From: Ceratodon purpureus
Lineage: Eukaryota > Streptophyta > Bryopsida > Pseudoditrichales > Ditrichaceae
NCBI GenBank assembly: GCA_014871385.1
Contig: CM026429.1
Location: 1,586,554-1,650,553 of the forward strand
Length of the DNA stretch: 64,000 nucleotides
Direction of reading: 5' to 3'
In this document: one piece after another, positions 1-11,457 of the stretch
Numbering within the stretch: the first letter of the stretch is position 1
Layout of the letters: every line of letters starts with the position of its first letter
Position numbers and translations under genes: made by a program
The notes under the pieces: model-generated
What the model was told of the DNA's origin: nothing
Databases searched by the model: none
What the model saw: only the letters and a program-made list of their open reading frames with translations

Positions 1-21
1 ATCAAGGAGTACAATCGCCGT

Positions 22-2055
22 GTGAAGAAGGCCATGTCCGTTATAGGGCTGAATTTGGTGGACAACCAACTTGCCCACATTCGGAATTGCAAGGGGCCAA
101 CGGAAGCATGGAAGACATTGTGCAACATCCATGAGACAAAGAGCTTGTCCAACATCCTCTTTATTCGTCGCAAGTTCTTTACCATCAAGATGCAAGAAGG
201 TGATGACATGCTAACCCACATCAACCATTTGAGAGACCTTGCGGATCAACTCAATTGTTTGGATGTGCCCGTCAAAGATGACGATGTTGTCATGACCTTG
301 CTTGAGAGCTTGCCACCTTCCTTTGAGAACTTGATCACGGCCTTGGAGACCTTGCGGTTTGAAGACCTTACCATGGAGTTTGTGACGGCAAGGATGATGC
401 ATGAAGTGTCCAAGCGGAAGGAGAAGGAGGTCCATGGAGATGATGCGGCCTTGCTATCAAGGCAAAACAAGGGGGGTAGCTCATTCTCACGCGGAGAGCC
501 CAAGGTGTGTTACAATTGTGGCAAGCCGGGCCACATTGCAAGGCATTGCTACAAGGCAAAGAAGTGGGAGCGAGACAATGCAAACCAAGCCAAAGACAAG
601 GAGGGTGCCAACCATGCAAAGGATGAAGATGACTACGCCTTTGCAACACAAGAGGGACCCTATTCCAAGTCCATTTGCAAGTGGATCATGGATTCGGGTG
701 CTACAAAGCACATGACACCTTATAGGGCGGCATTTGACACTTATGAGGTAATTCCACCACGCAATGTGCATGTGGATGATGATAGTGTTGTGCAAGCCAT
801 TGGAATGGGTTGCATTGTTGTTGAGGTGCTTGAGAAGCGGCGCTTGAAGAAGGTGACCATGAAGGATGTCCTTCATGTGCCCAAATTGCAAGCAAACTTG
901 CTCTCAGTGAGCAAGCTTGTCTCTAGTGGATTCAAGGTGCTATTCAATGTAGAGGGGTGCACATTGAAGGCTCCAAATGGCAATGTGCTTGCAAAGGCAC
1001 CTCGTGAGGGCAACTTGTATCAAGTGACCTTCATCAAAGTCTTTGAAGCGGATTCGGCAAAGGTGGTGCAATCATCACTAAAGAGTGGTGCAATGGAGCT
1101 TTGGCATCGGCGACTTGGCCATTTGAATGCAAAGAGTGTGCGCTTTCTTCAAAGCATGGTAAGCGGCATGAACCTTGGCAAAGATGACTTGTCCATGTCG
1201 TTTTGTGAAGGGTGTGTGCAAGGCAAGCAACATAGGGCACCATTTCCAAAGGATGGAGGGACACGTGCGTCAAAGCCATTGGAGATTGTGCATTCGGATG
1301 TGTGTGGTCCTATGAGGACCACATCCATGGGTGGTGCAAGGTACTTTGTGACCTTCATTGATGACTTTTCAAGGCGAGTGTGGTTGTACACCTTGAAGAG
1401 CAAGGGAGAGTGCCTTGAGAAGTTCAAGGAATTCAAGGCACTTGCGGAGATACAATCGGAGCACAAGATCAAGGTTTTCGGATCGGACAATGGAGGGGAG
1501 TTCATCTCCAAGGCCTTCCAACGCTACTTGAAGAAGCACGGCATCCAACGACAACCATCAACACCATACACACCACAACAAAACGGAGTTGCGGAGCGAG
1601 CCAATCGCACCATTGTAGAGATGGCAAGGAGCATGCTTCATGCTCAACGACTCAAGCTTTCATTTTCGGCGGAAGCGGTGGCCAATGCGGTGTACATTCG
1701 CAATCGGTGCCCCACTCGTGCTCTTGTTAGCATCACTCCACAAGAGGCTTGGAGTGGCCGCAAGCCATGCATTGCACACATGCGTGTGTTTGGATGCATT
1801 GCTTATGCCAAGGTGGTTGATGCAAAGAGAGGTAAGCTCGATGCTAAGGGTACCAAGTGCTTGTTTCTTGGCTATTGTGAGGGAACCAAGGCCTATCGTC
1901 TCATGTGCATTGAGACTAGGAAAATCATCAAGAGCCGTGATGTTGTATTTGATGAGGAGAGCACTAGTATTGGTGATGGTTTGGAGATGACTCCAAGTGG
2001 GAGTAGTGAGGCACCTTTGTTGGTGTTGGTGGACAAATCTTCCAAACCAACTTGA
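22..2055 (+). pseudogene. copia gag-protease-integrase part of the polyprotein
   Basis: An open frame of 677 codons encodes the first half of a copia polyprotein. In order: a UBN2/gag-type capsid region, a CCHC zinc knuckle (CYNCGKPGHIARHC, about residues 162-175), the aspartic protease active site DSGATKHM (about residue 225), the integrase zinc-binding His-His-Cys-Cys region (HRRLGHLN to CEGCVQGK, residues 362-402) and the integrase core with Asp in HSDVCGP, Asp in GSDNGGEF and Glu in NGVAERAN. The frame ends at a TGA at 2053-2055. Acidic linker sequence continues in another frame (about 2050-2420), so a frameshift near 2040-2055 cuts off the rest of pol. The first ATG shown is internal to gag. 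Confidence 0.9.
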
Positions 2056-3849
2056 CCATGAGGATGCGAAGAAGGACGAGGAGGAGGATGAAGAAGAAGA
2101 GGAGGAGGAGACAAGGGAGGCGCATTCACCAACATCATCATCAAGAGAAGGTGAAGGAGAGGGAGGCAGTCGCTATCCAAGACGAGAACGGCGTCCACTT
2201 GGAGAGTGGTGGAAGAACCACATCTTGCCGCAACAAGAAGTGGAACGGGCCAATGTGGCCAACCTTGAAGACCCATTGAGTTTGTGTGAGGCTTTGCAAT
2301 CGGAGGATGCAAGCAAGTGGGAGGCGGCCATGCAAGAAGAGTATCACTCCCTCATTGCGAATGGAACGTGGGAGTTGGCTCCTCTTCCAAAGGGTCGCAA
2401 GAGTGTTGGGTGCAAGTGGTTTTTCGCACCAAGAAGGATGCTACGGGAGAAGTTGTGCGCCACAAGGCAAGATTGGTGGCCAAAGGCTTCTTACAAGTTG
2501 CGGGAGTGGACTTCCATGAGACCTTTGCTCCCGTGGCCAAGTTCAACACCATTCGGTGCATCCTTGCACTTGGAGCCGCATTGGACTTGGAGATCCATCA
2601 AATGGATGTCAAGACGACTTTCTTGAATGGAGATTTGGAGGAAGACATCTCCATGAGCCAACCTCAAGGGTTTGAAGAGAAGGGCATGGAGCATCTTGTG
2701 TGCAAGCTCAATACGTCCTTGTACGGGCTCAAACAATCACCAATGGCATGGTATCAACGTATTGACTCCTTCTTCATCAAGGAGGGCTTTACAAGGTGTG
2801 AAGCGGATCATTCCTTGTACATCATGCAAACGGGTGAGTTCTTGTTGATGGTGCTTGTGTATGTGGATGACTTGATCATCTTGGCTAGCCATCATGCCAA
2901 GTTAGGGTGGCTCAAGGCCAAGCCCAAGAGGGAGTTCCAAATGAGTGATCTCGGTGAGTTGAAGTATTGCCTTGGAGTGGCATTCGAGAGGAACCGCAAG
3001 GCTTGCACCATCACCATGTGCCAAAGGAAGTATATCCAGGAGGTGCTCAAGCGTTCCAATATGGAGGATTGCAAGCCCATTGGTACTCCACTTGATGTGA
3101 ATGTCAAGTTGAAGAAGCTTTCGGTGGAGGAGTTTGAGGCCATTGAAGGTGAGATGGAGGGAATTCCATACAAGGCAGGTGTTGGCTCATTGATGTATGC
3201 CATGGTGGCCACACGGCCCAATCTTGCCTTTGCGATGAGCATGGTGAGCCAATTCATGTTTAGGGCTAGTCCATCACATGGGAGTGTGGTCAAGCGCATC
3301 ATGCGGTACTTGCAAGGTACCTTGGAGTACAAGTTGTGGCTCGGAGGCATCAACATCGAGTTGAGAGGCTATTGCGATGCGGATTGGGCGGAAGATGCAA
3401 ACAAACGCCGTTCAACAACGGGGTATGTCTTCTTCGTTGGAGATGGTGCCATTTCGTGGAATTGCAAGAGGCAAACAACAATTGCCTTGTCCACAACGGA
3501 GGCGGAGTACATGGCCACTAGCCAAAGCACGAAGTAAGCCATTTGGCTACGCAAGCTTTTAAGTGATGTCGAGTGTGTCCAAGTTGATGCAACGACCATC
3601 ATGTGTGATAACGAAGGGTGCATTGCATTGGCAAAGAACCCCACACACCACTCACGCACGAAGCACATTGATGTTCAACATCACTTCATTCGTGAGAAGT
3701 TGGAGAGCGGCGAGATAAGCTTGAGGTATTGCCCAACGGAGGACATGGTGGCGGATGTGTCGACAAAGGCACTTGCGAAGGAGAGGCACCATCGATTAGC
3801 AAAGGCTAAGGTAACTACTTGCCAAGTAGGAGTGTTGGAGTTTAGGTAG
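2056..3849 (+). pseudogene. copia reverse transcriptase-RNase H part of the polyprotein
   Basis: Continuation of the copia polyprotein in two further frames. The integrase-RT linker runs to GCKWF near 2420. There one base appears lost, because the usual GCKWVFRTK only reads across a shift. The RT then stays open to 3534, with HKARLVAKGF, the linker FAPVAKF and the catalytic YVDDLII near 2860. RNase H follows with DADWAED and TEAEYMA. A TAA at 3535-3537 interrupts the frame, which resumes as AIWLRKLL and ends at 3847-3849 after the CDNEGCIALAKNP and KHIDVQHHFIRE blocks. The same TAA occurs in the second copy at about 15905. Confidence 0.88.
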
Positions 3850-3990
3850 CTCGTAGTTAAGGCATTTTAACTAGAGTTTGCAATGAGGTAGAATTAGAGA
3901 GGGGGCAGTAAAAGGGGAGAAAAGGGAGAGAGATGATTTACCACATGGTGCACTTGTGGCATGAGCGTGTTGTCCAATTGATTTAAAAGA
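3833..3990 (+). repeat. 3' LTR fragment of copia element
   Basis: Starts TGTTGGAGTTTAGG. Its first 150 bp align with the LTR start at 16158 (shared GCAATGAGGTAGAAT and AGTAAAAGGGGAGAAAAG). Similarity fades after GGCATGAG, so the LTR is truncated or diverged here. Confidence 0.75.
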
Positions 3991-5298
3991 ATCCCTATGC
4001 TATCGTCAATTGAAGAAAAGGAGTATCTACGAAAGACCACTAATTCAAGAGTATTGCTTCAGAATAATATTGAAACATTTGTCATTTCTTCAGAATATAT
4101 TCTTCAAACATTTGTCACTCGTCCAAGCAAGAAGATCTAGTTTGTTTAGAAGTCTGTGCCTTTATGAGTCTAATGTAAGTAGGCAAAGACAATTGCTTTA
4201 TTGTTTGCATGATTAAAATATGGCTTTAGATAATCATTTCATTATCGATAAATGGCATTTCACATCAATTTACCACTTCTCTATGCTAGACAAGTTCAAA
4301 AACAAAGAAAAACTTAATAGATTAGATACCTTTGACATATACTTCAATAATCCATTGGGCTTATGATAACTTTGTGATGGAAGCATAAGTTGTCAACTTT
4401 GTGTTCAAACCTTTGAAAAACACCGCCAAATCTAGGTGATTAAAGAGTCCGGTCATCTGTATTATGAGCATTTTGATGCTGGCACTCTAAATAGAAGTCT
4501 TACTCTAAGTGGGCTATAGATTACTAGATTTGATGCAATGCAATTGCTCTACGCCCAATAGGAGAAATCCCAAGCACTCGTTTCAAAGGATAGTGGAGTT
4601 ACATCATGATAGACCATTTTGTAAAAGTGGGGAGATATGTGGGACATAGCATGAATGCAATCTTTCTTGCAACTGAAACATGTACATGATTCTAGATTTC
4701 AAGTTCATCATACCTTTTCTCATTTAAATCTTTATATTGTTGTAAATTACTAAGGGCTAAACTTCACCTATGAACATTACAAAAGATTGGATGAGAAGTG
4801 GGGACCATATGGAGCTTGTGGCTCGTCACAAACCATATCTGGCCTGTATTTGCGCTAGCACTCTGAGATCAAAGATGATGAAGGACCTAGCCTCAATTAC
4901 ACCTTAATCCTTTACTACAATGCTCCCAGTTTTCAGTCTTAATTCATAAGTAACAAGAATAAGCCAAAGTGACAAAGATAAGCAGTGCATTGAGTATTTT
5001 ACCGAGGAATGCCACTTTTCAAATGGTGAAAGTAGAAGTTTGCATTTTCACCCTTTAGCATTGAAGGTTTTGAGCTTGCAATTGCAAAGGATTGAATGTG
5101 ATCCCGAGATGTAATCATGAGAAGGTAATTGGTGGTTATATTGTATTTTAAAACGCCCTCAAGACACTAGTAGACCCATTATATTCGGGGTGTTATGAAG
5201 TAGCACTACAAGAAAGCCGCCTAGAAGATGATGCGATTTTTAATGACTTAAAGTGGATTTTTCTACACACCTCTCACACTCACATCAGCCCCGACAAG
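3991..5298. other. AT-rich stretch without a recognisable gene
   Basis: Only short open frames with no recognisable motif. A CACTACAAGAAAG string at 5204 resembles the terminus of En/Spm elements, but no matching right end was found. Confidence 0.5.
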
Positions 5299-5334
5299 CA
5301 TTAGGGGAAAAATGAGGTCTCCAACAGGCCTTGT
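5299..5334 (+). repeat. left terminal inverted repeat of the 9.4 kb element
   Basis: CATTAGGGG followed by GAGGTCTCCAACAGGCCTTG. Pairs with 14626-14661 in inverse orientation, 28 of 36 identical without gaps. Confidence 0.55.
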
Positions 5335-6172
5335 AAGGCAGCCCGGATTAGGTGGGCTGCCTGCCCAAAACCCCCTCTGTCGCTGTCAGCAGGGGTCTGA
5401 AACGCTGCCCGAAGCGGACGGACGGGAGTTGCGTGGCCGGGTTTTGCCTCGTTGGCGAGAGGGCGTGAACGGTGGTTGTTGAGCGCCAAGGAGTGGGATT
5501 TATTGCTCGGCGATTAATGAAGTGCCTCGATCCGTTGCCTCGATCCACGGATTGTTCGAGTTGTTGCCACAACGGTCTGGGCGCGATGGCGCCACCGGCT
5601 CTACGCCGTTCAGCACCAAGAAAACGAAGCGCCCTGTTCTGCTTCAAGCAAGTCGTTGTTGGCACTGTGGGACGCACAATCGTATGTGATTTGCGAGAAA
5701 GATTCCGAGTGGCGATGGCGCCCCAGACCGGAGGAGCAAAATTGAGATTGCAATTCATTTCTTGGCAGCGTCCGCTGGCACCGACGTCGGCGAGGGGTTG
5801 TTCTCAGTCGGCGACCAAGGTTTCAACGAAGAGATGAAAACTGATGTACTTGAAGGGAAGGTAAGTTAACCTAATTCGATAAACCTTTGTGGGGTGTTCA
5901 GGGGCTACTGGGTTTTTGAGCAATTTGAATTTCGATTTCATTAGCCCTTGCTGCCACAACGGCATAAGGCAATGTAGGTTTCGTGGTCGATACCGCTTGT
6001 AGATGCCACGCAGGTCTATCGAATTAGGTTCGGAGTATTTGAGGTTGTGAATTCAGTTTTTCATTGGGTGTAGGAGGTGTCCGAAGATCAGAACAAGTTC
6101 TCTCGAATAACAGCAAATCACCAAGTGTGACCAGGGGAGATTCAATCAAGATTACCGACTATAGGGTCCACG
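5335..6172 (+). other. GC-rich leader upstream of the 940-codon gene
   Basis: No convincing protein. Probably promoter and 5' leader of the gene starting at 6173. A consensus donor (GAAG|GTAAGTTAAC) at about 5861 suggests a leader intron ending somewhere before 6173. The open frame 5472-5837 has no recognisable domain and sits where a leader is expected. Confidence 0.4.
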
Positions 6173-9100
6173 ATGGCAGCAAGGGCTGAACGAAGCAATC
6201 AGTACATTCCCCACTTTGCACTGGACACACGCTATGCCCCGGTCATGAGACGAGGTTCTACGCAAGTGGAGCTGTGCATGAGGAGCTCGTTTCCAACACG
6301 GAGGTTGCGTGGAGACACGAACATTGACTTGTGGATCAATGGAGACATTTACCCTGTTGACCCAATGACAGGGAAGCCACCTCCAATCAAGTCCCTAAAA
6401 GAGTTCGTTGAATTCATATGTCATGGAAAGCAGGGTCTTCGCGGATATACACACAGGCTGCTGAATCATTGTGTACATGGTTCTACACAGGAGGAGACGC
6501 GGATCCAGTTGGCACAGTTGAGCGAAGAAGTGCTTCAGCTTAGAGGCGAAGCTCTGGCCAGCAACTCAAGGGCAGCCCAAGATGTCCAATTGGGGAGAAT
6601 GCATTGCCTTGAGTTAGAGAAGAAATGCAGCGATTTGCAAGCTGAATTACAGGCTGTCCATGATTGCCATGCCCAAAGGGTGGAGCAATTGGAGCGCCAT
6701 GTGCGGGGTCTCCAAGAAGACGTTGACCGCTGCCAACGGAGGGCCAGCTTCGAGAAGGAGACCCCCATGGGCATGCGAAATAGGCGGAGGGCTCTCAGAG
6801 GGATTCACGAGTTAAAACCTGGATCAGGTGGATCAAAAGCAAGAGTGAAGCTTGTGCGGACAGTGCTGCAACCGGATGTGGTGCAGTTTGTTGTCGAAAG
6901 GAACCGAGAGAACCGGAAGTGCTCTCGACTGCGGGGGGATAAAGAGTCCCAAAATAGGACTGCAGTAGCACTAGCTCGAATTTTGTCACGGCATGAAGGT
7001 GTAGCACTCGCTTCTCAGCCTGCAATGGCACATGTTCAGTCAGATATTGCGAAAAATGTGCTCAAATCGATTGGTAAGAGTATTGGACCGGACAAAATTC
7101 TTGCTGCTTGCGACCAGGCAGGGGTTTCCCATCGGGGATATGGTGCTCTCTACAAATCTGTGAAGGCTCCCATTGCTGCTCTGAACAAAGGAGTCTCCAG
7201 GAGTATTTTGCCGAGCCCCTATCATGTGAAACTGCTTCGGCAGGAGTTAAATGCAAACCTGCCACAGTATATTGGCGAATACTACCATGCTGAAGGTCGA
7301 CTTACGCTGCCAGCAAGTTCTAAGAAGAACAAGAAGTCCGAGGACATGGTAAAGGAAGTCGTTTTGACTGACAAGAATTCCCTATTCACAGACCTTGAGG
7401 TGGTCCAAAGGAGCATGGTGATCTTCTACGGCATCACGGAAGAAGGTAACGTAATCACCTCAGACTGTTGTTTTCATAGTTTGCTGCCAGCAGGGTTATT
7501 TATCAATTAACCGTGACTTACACATCCACTCGCCATGTTTCCACAGAGTTAAGAGGGGCACCGCTGGTATTTGTCATGAAATTGGACGAGGCCGAGATTG
7601 TCAATGGTAAGAAGTTTGAACGGGTCAGCATCACATTGATGAATAGGGCGCTCGACCCAGACATTCAGAGAAACCATGCCCTGTTTTTCTCAGTCCAGTC
7701 GGAGCAGGAAATCTGGCCAGTGGCAACCTTTCAAGTGGAAAAAGAGTCCTACGAAGTTCTGTCGTGGATATTTGGGAAATCCAGATTTCCATCTGTGATT
7801 GCAGCACAGTCCAGTGGCGAGAAACTCACGGTCCCTGAAGTTGGAGAATTCCATGTGGAGTGGCATCTCGCTGCGGACATGAAGACGATCAAGTGTATGT
7901 ACGGGCTTCAGTCGGGGCCGTCGTGTGCGATGAACTGCATATACTGCGAGCAGAAGAGGGCTAAGCCTACCGTAGGGACAGCAAGCCAGGCGAGTGCTGC
8001 CATCAGAAAACGTGGGAAACCGAACTGGGTGGGGGGACTGTTTGCCAACTCTGTGGAGCCAGAACCATGTGACATGCGTGCACATACAAGGTGGAGGCCT
8101 ATCTTGCCAATTCCGTTGCAAAGAGTGCACATTTGTACACTTCACGCCCTAGTTCGCCTAGCGGAGAAGATTGTGCATCAACACATCATTTATGTCTGGA
8201 ACATACAAGATCAAAGACTGAGGGCTACAGCCATAGAGCAAATGGAGAAGTCCTTGTCAGCTATCGGGGCTCACGGTGGCAATGTGGAGATTAGAAAGGA
8301 TCCGAAACTGAGTGGCAGCACAGGGAATGTGCCACAGAAGCCATCTTTCAGTGGGGTTGTTGCTAGCAGACTATTTAAACCAAGCGTATGGTCTGGAAAC
8401 GACAAGTCCTGGAAAGACATATGTCAAGCAGAGAGCAATAATAGTGGCGGCGGTGCACATCGTAGGGCAAGGGCTGCTATGTGGCAAGCCTTTGAAGAGG
8501 TTCTACCATATTTCAGCGGCTTGGTGCTGACAGCAGAACAACGACTCCAGTTCAAAGGGAAGATAGAAACGTGGGGGAGAACATTTTTGGAGGCCTTCGG
8601 AGAAGAGCATGTGTCGCACTACATGGTGAGTTATATGAACGAGTTTTGGGATGAATTAGGGGTTGATGGCTGACCTCACTTTTGTCAATTCTCTATCCAG
8701 GACTAACCTTGGAGTGGCTGTTAACAGCATGTAATTGTCAGGCATGGCAGTTGGTTTGTGGAGGAATACGGTAGTCAGGCCGTATGGAGTTGCCAGGGTA
8801 TGGAGAAATCCCATCATCAAGCGAAGGCAGCGAATCAAGCGCATACAGCTCACGGTGGTGGCAAAGAGCGCATCAGTGTTATTTTGCAACAGTTCCAGCA
8901 TTGGTACCGAAATATACAGCATCGGTATAAGAAGAAATTAGAGTCCACCAGGGTTCTCAATACCCCGGATGATGAGGCAAGATTGGAGGCTACGCGTAGA
9001 AGGCGAGAACAATGGCATCGATCAAATGCTGCCAGGGCTTTGGAGAATTGGCGGTCAAGGCGACGGCGTGTTGGCAAAGCTTGGGTGTGTGATAACACCG

Positions 9101-9198
9101 TTGGAGGTGATGGAGCCAACAATGATCAAGCAAGAGGATCTGCCAACGAAGATGACCCCGGGGAGGAGCAACAACAATTCTGCTTCGGACTTCGGTGA
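6173..9198 (+). CDS. putative DDE-type transposase, unclassified family (three exons, 940 aa)
   Basis: Exons 6173-7445, 7547-8625 and 8728-9198 join in frame through GT-AG introns of 101 and 102 bp, giving 940 codons without a stop. Residues 1-95 are an N-terminal domain, about 105-190 a strong coiled coil, followed by a basic stretch. The central part contains KLDEAEI (Asp 438), then AADMKT (Asp 535) followed by a Cys cluster (C551, C555, C558 in CAMNCIYCEQ), then LHALVRLAEKI (about 620). Exon 3 contains SCQGMEKSHH (Glu 810). An Asp, an Asp next to a Cys-x2-Cys knuckle, a conserved LHxxxR helix and a late QGxEK block is the layout I recall for uncharacterised transposase-like proteins of fungi, cnidarians and early plants. 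Assigning Asp438/Asp535/Glu810 as a catalytic triad is inference. The C-terminal 90 residues are Arg-rich and then acidic. The gene is intact, unlike most mobile genes here. Confidence 0.6.
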
Positions 9199-9413
9199 GG
9201 TAAGCTGCTGGTTTTCAGCTCTCTCCTCCGAGCCTCCTCGCATGGTTTTTTTTAATTAGCTGTTGGAGTGAATCGGCCATGGTGTATTCGGAGTAGACAG
9301 TGGTTCAGCCATGGCCGCCGGAGTCCTTAGTTCTACAGGATTTTTGGAGTGAAAATGTAACTAGTCTAATCCGCAAGAATAATACCCTGTCCGTTTCTCT
9401 CCTTTCAGCTGCC

Positions 9414-11457
9414 ATGCGCGATCCCCCAATCGTAAAACGTGTTGTTTTTGCACTACCAGCGCCAGGGATGTCGAGCCGTAGGAAGGGAAAGGCCGCGGCT
9501 TCTCGGGAGGAGGATCGCACTGAGAAGAAGGAGGCCGTCGTGAAGAAGGAGGTCGTCGAGCTTGCTGACAGCAAGGAGGATGCCAACGATGTTGAGACGC
9601 CATGGGATGATGCGTTCGACTTGGAGGGCTTACCCCCTGCACTTCATGCACAGCTCCACCACCTCGCCCCATTTCTGCTGGGTAGGCATGCTGCGGATTA
9701 CGATGAGGACTTCTTCGCCCGCACCTTGCAGCTCTCCAACAAGGGGTTGAAGTTCAGTGACCTCAGCAGCGAGAAGCACTACAGGAAGAAGGACTTTATC
9801 GACAGATGGCCAGAGCGTTCTTCTGGTCGGCACTACGTTGCTGACTGTGAGGATCCGGAGGCCCAGAGGAAGTACTTGGAGATGTACCGGTGGACCTATG
9901 GAGGTGACCCCGACAATTGGGCATTCGGGACCACCTTCCTTCGGGCTTGCCACCTCTACTTTGAGGAGGGCGTGGATGTCAACTTCGCCCAGAAGGCGGA
10001 GGCAATTGTGAAGGGGCGCGAGAAGCTGCCAGGGCGTAATCCGCAGAAGTTGACACCCCCGGCCTTGAGGGAGCAGATTGAGGCCATCATCGACTTCCTC
10101 GCAGGCCACGTCCCCGGTGCTGTCAGCAAGGGCAAGGGAGGAGGGGCGGCTGCGAGCGGAGGAGCCAAGGCAGTCGGAGCCACCTCCAAGGCCATCACGG
10201 CCGCGGAGGCGAAGAAGGCAAGAGGTCCTAGATCCGTGCCCGCCCCTGTCAAGGCCGTGGTGGAGAAGAAGGCCGTGGCTGAGAAGAGGGCCGTGACGAC
10301 CCCTGCTGCCGCTGCCATCAAGGTGCAGCCCTTGGTGGCAACGGATCCGAAGCAGGTCCTGGAGCAGCAGCGCCTCAAGAAGCAGTCCTTAGAGGCGGCA
10401 CTTCTGAAGGTGGAGGCCAGCCGGGACCACGTGAAGGTCGACCTTGCAACCCAGCGGGACTACATCAAGGCCAAGGAGGCCGAGGAGTCCAAGCTCTACG
10501 ACGACATCTTCTCCGCCCGCGAGGCCGCCAAGAAGGCCGCGGCTGATGGCAACGATCAAGAGAAGAGGCGCTTTGATTAGGCGGCCCGCTTAGGCCAAGA
10601 CAAGCTGGGGCTTGCAAGCAAGGCACTCCTTGAGGCCCAGACCCGCATTGACAAGGTCTACAAGAAGTTGGAGGAGATGGAAGCCGATGAGCAGAGACGG
10701 CATGCTGAGGTCTCCGCGCTGACAGCGGAGATCTCGGCCTTGGAGTTGGCATCAGCTTTCTTGCGGCCGCAGAAGGTGTTGGCTCGTTACCCCCGGGAGG
10801 TCCAGGTGTTGCCAATAGCCCTCAACGACCCATGCCCCTTCTGCGAGCGTTACTTCGTTGACACCTGCTGCGTGCCTTTGTTCTGCGGCTGCTTGGCACA
10901 TCCTCATTGTATGTTTGAGGCAGTCTTCTCTCAAGACGCCCGATGCCGTCGATGCGAGCGGGGGATGACTGGAGGGTGGCTTGGGCAGTGGGGCTTCGAC
11001 CTTGACTCCAAGGCCGCGGAGGAACTACGCCTCACGGAGGAGATCCTTCTGGCCGAGCCCGCTCCACCACGTGCTGGCAGCAAGAGGCCCGCTGCCCCCT
11101 CAGTGGCCGCGCTTCCGTGGAAGAAGGCCAAGGGCGACCAAGGTTTGTGGCCCCTCATCCCATCTACCCATTTCTTGTTGCCTGCCTTGTTGTTACATTT
11201 ACATTTTCTTGTTTTCTAACTCTTGTTTGTTGCCAGCAACTGCAGAGGATGCTCTCCCCGACTCAGACTCCATGGCGTTCGATCCCACGCAACGCTCTCC
11301 TCAGGAGACCCAGGCAGCCCTATCTGGAGATGGGAATAAGGACTCATCCGCCACCACGCAAGGACCACCTGAAGCAGAGAAGAACGAGGACGACACCAAC
11401 ATGGAGGGACTGTCGAGCCTTGTTGAGGCAATTGCCACAAACGCAAACGTGGAGTAG
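9414..11457 (+). pseudogene. coiled-coil protein with RING-like zinc finger, one in-frame stop
   Basis: One frame runs from ATG 9414 (alternative ATG 9468) to about 11140, interrupted only by TAG at 10578-10580. An intron from a GT near 11142 to AG 11236 joins it to a last exon ending at TAG 11455-11457. Order: basic nuclear-type N-terminus (SSRRKGKAA), a globular region with WTYGGDPDNWAFG and CHLYFEEGVDV, an Ala/Lys/Pro-rich linker, a long coiled coil (about 10340-10740, crossing the stop), then a Cys/His cluster CPFCERYF ... CCVPLFCGCLAHPHC ... CRRC at about 10830-10960 that fits a RING-like cross-brace finger. The tail is acidic. CAG to TAG would explain the stop, since coding character is unchanged on both sides. 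The gene lies about 200 bp behind the 940-codon gene on the same strand. Function unknown; the finger could bind protein or DNA. Confidence 0.55.

Larger units (their letters stand above)
1..3990 (+). mobile_element. Ty1/copia LTR retrotransposon, 5' end outside window
   Basis: Domain order gag zinc knuckle, protease, integrase, reverse transcriptase, RNase H is the copia order. The window opens inside gag, so the 5' LTR and primer site are not seen. A TGTTGGAG sequence at 3833, right after the RNase H end, begins the 3' LTR. Only about 155 bp of that LTR can be matched to the second copia copy (from 16158) before similarity is lost near 3990. Two frameshifts and one in-frame stop make this copy non-autonomous. 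Confidence 0.93.

Noticed and set aside
5204-5216. CACTACAAGAAAG, a typical En/Spm terminus
   Set aside because: No matching right end (CTTGTAGTG) at a sensible distance and no TNP2-like protein; likely a chance word or a lone terminus.
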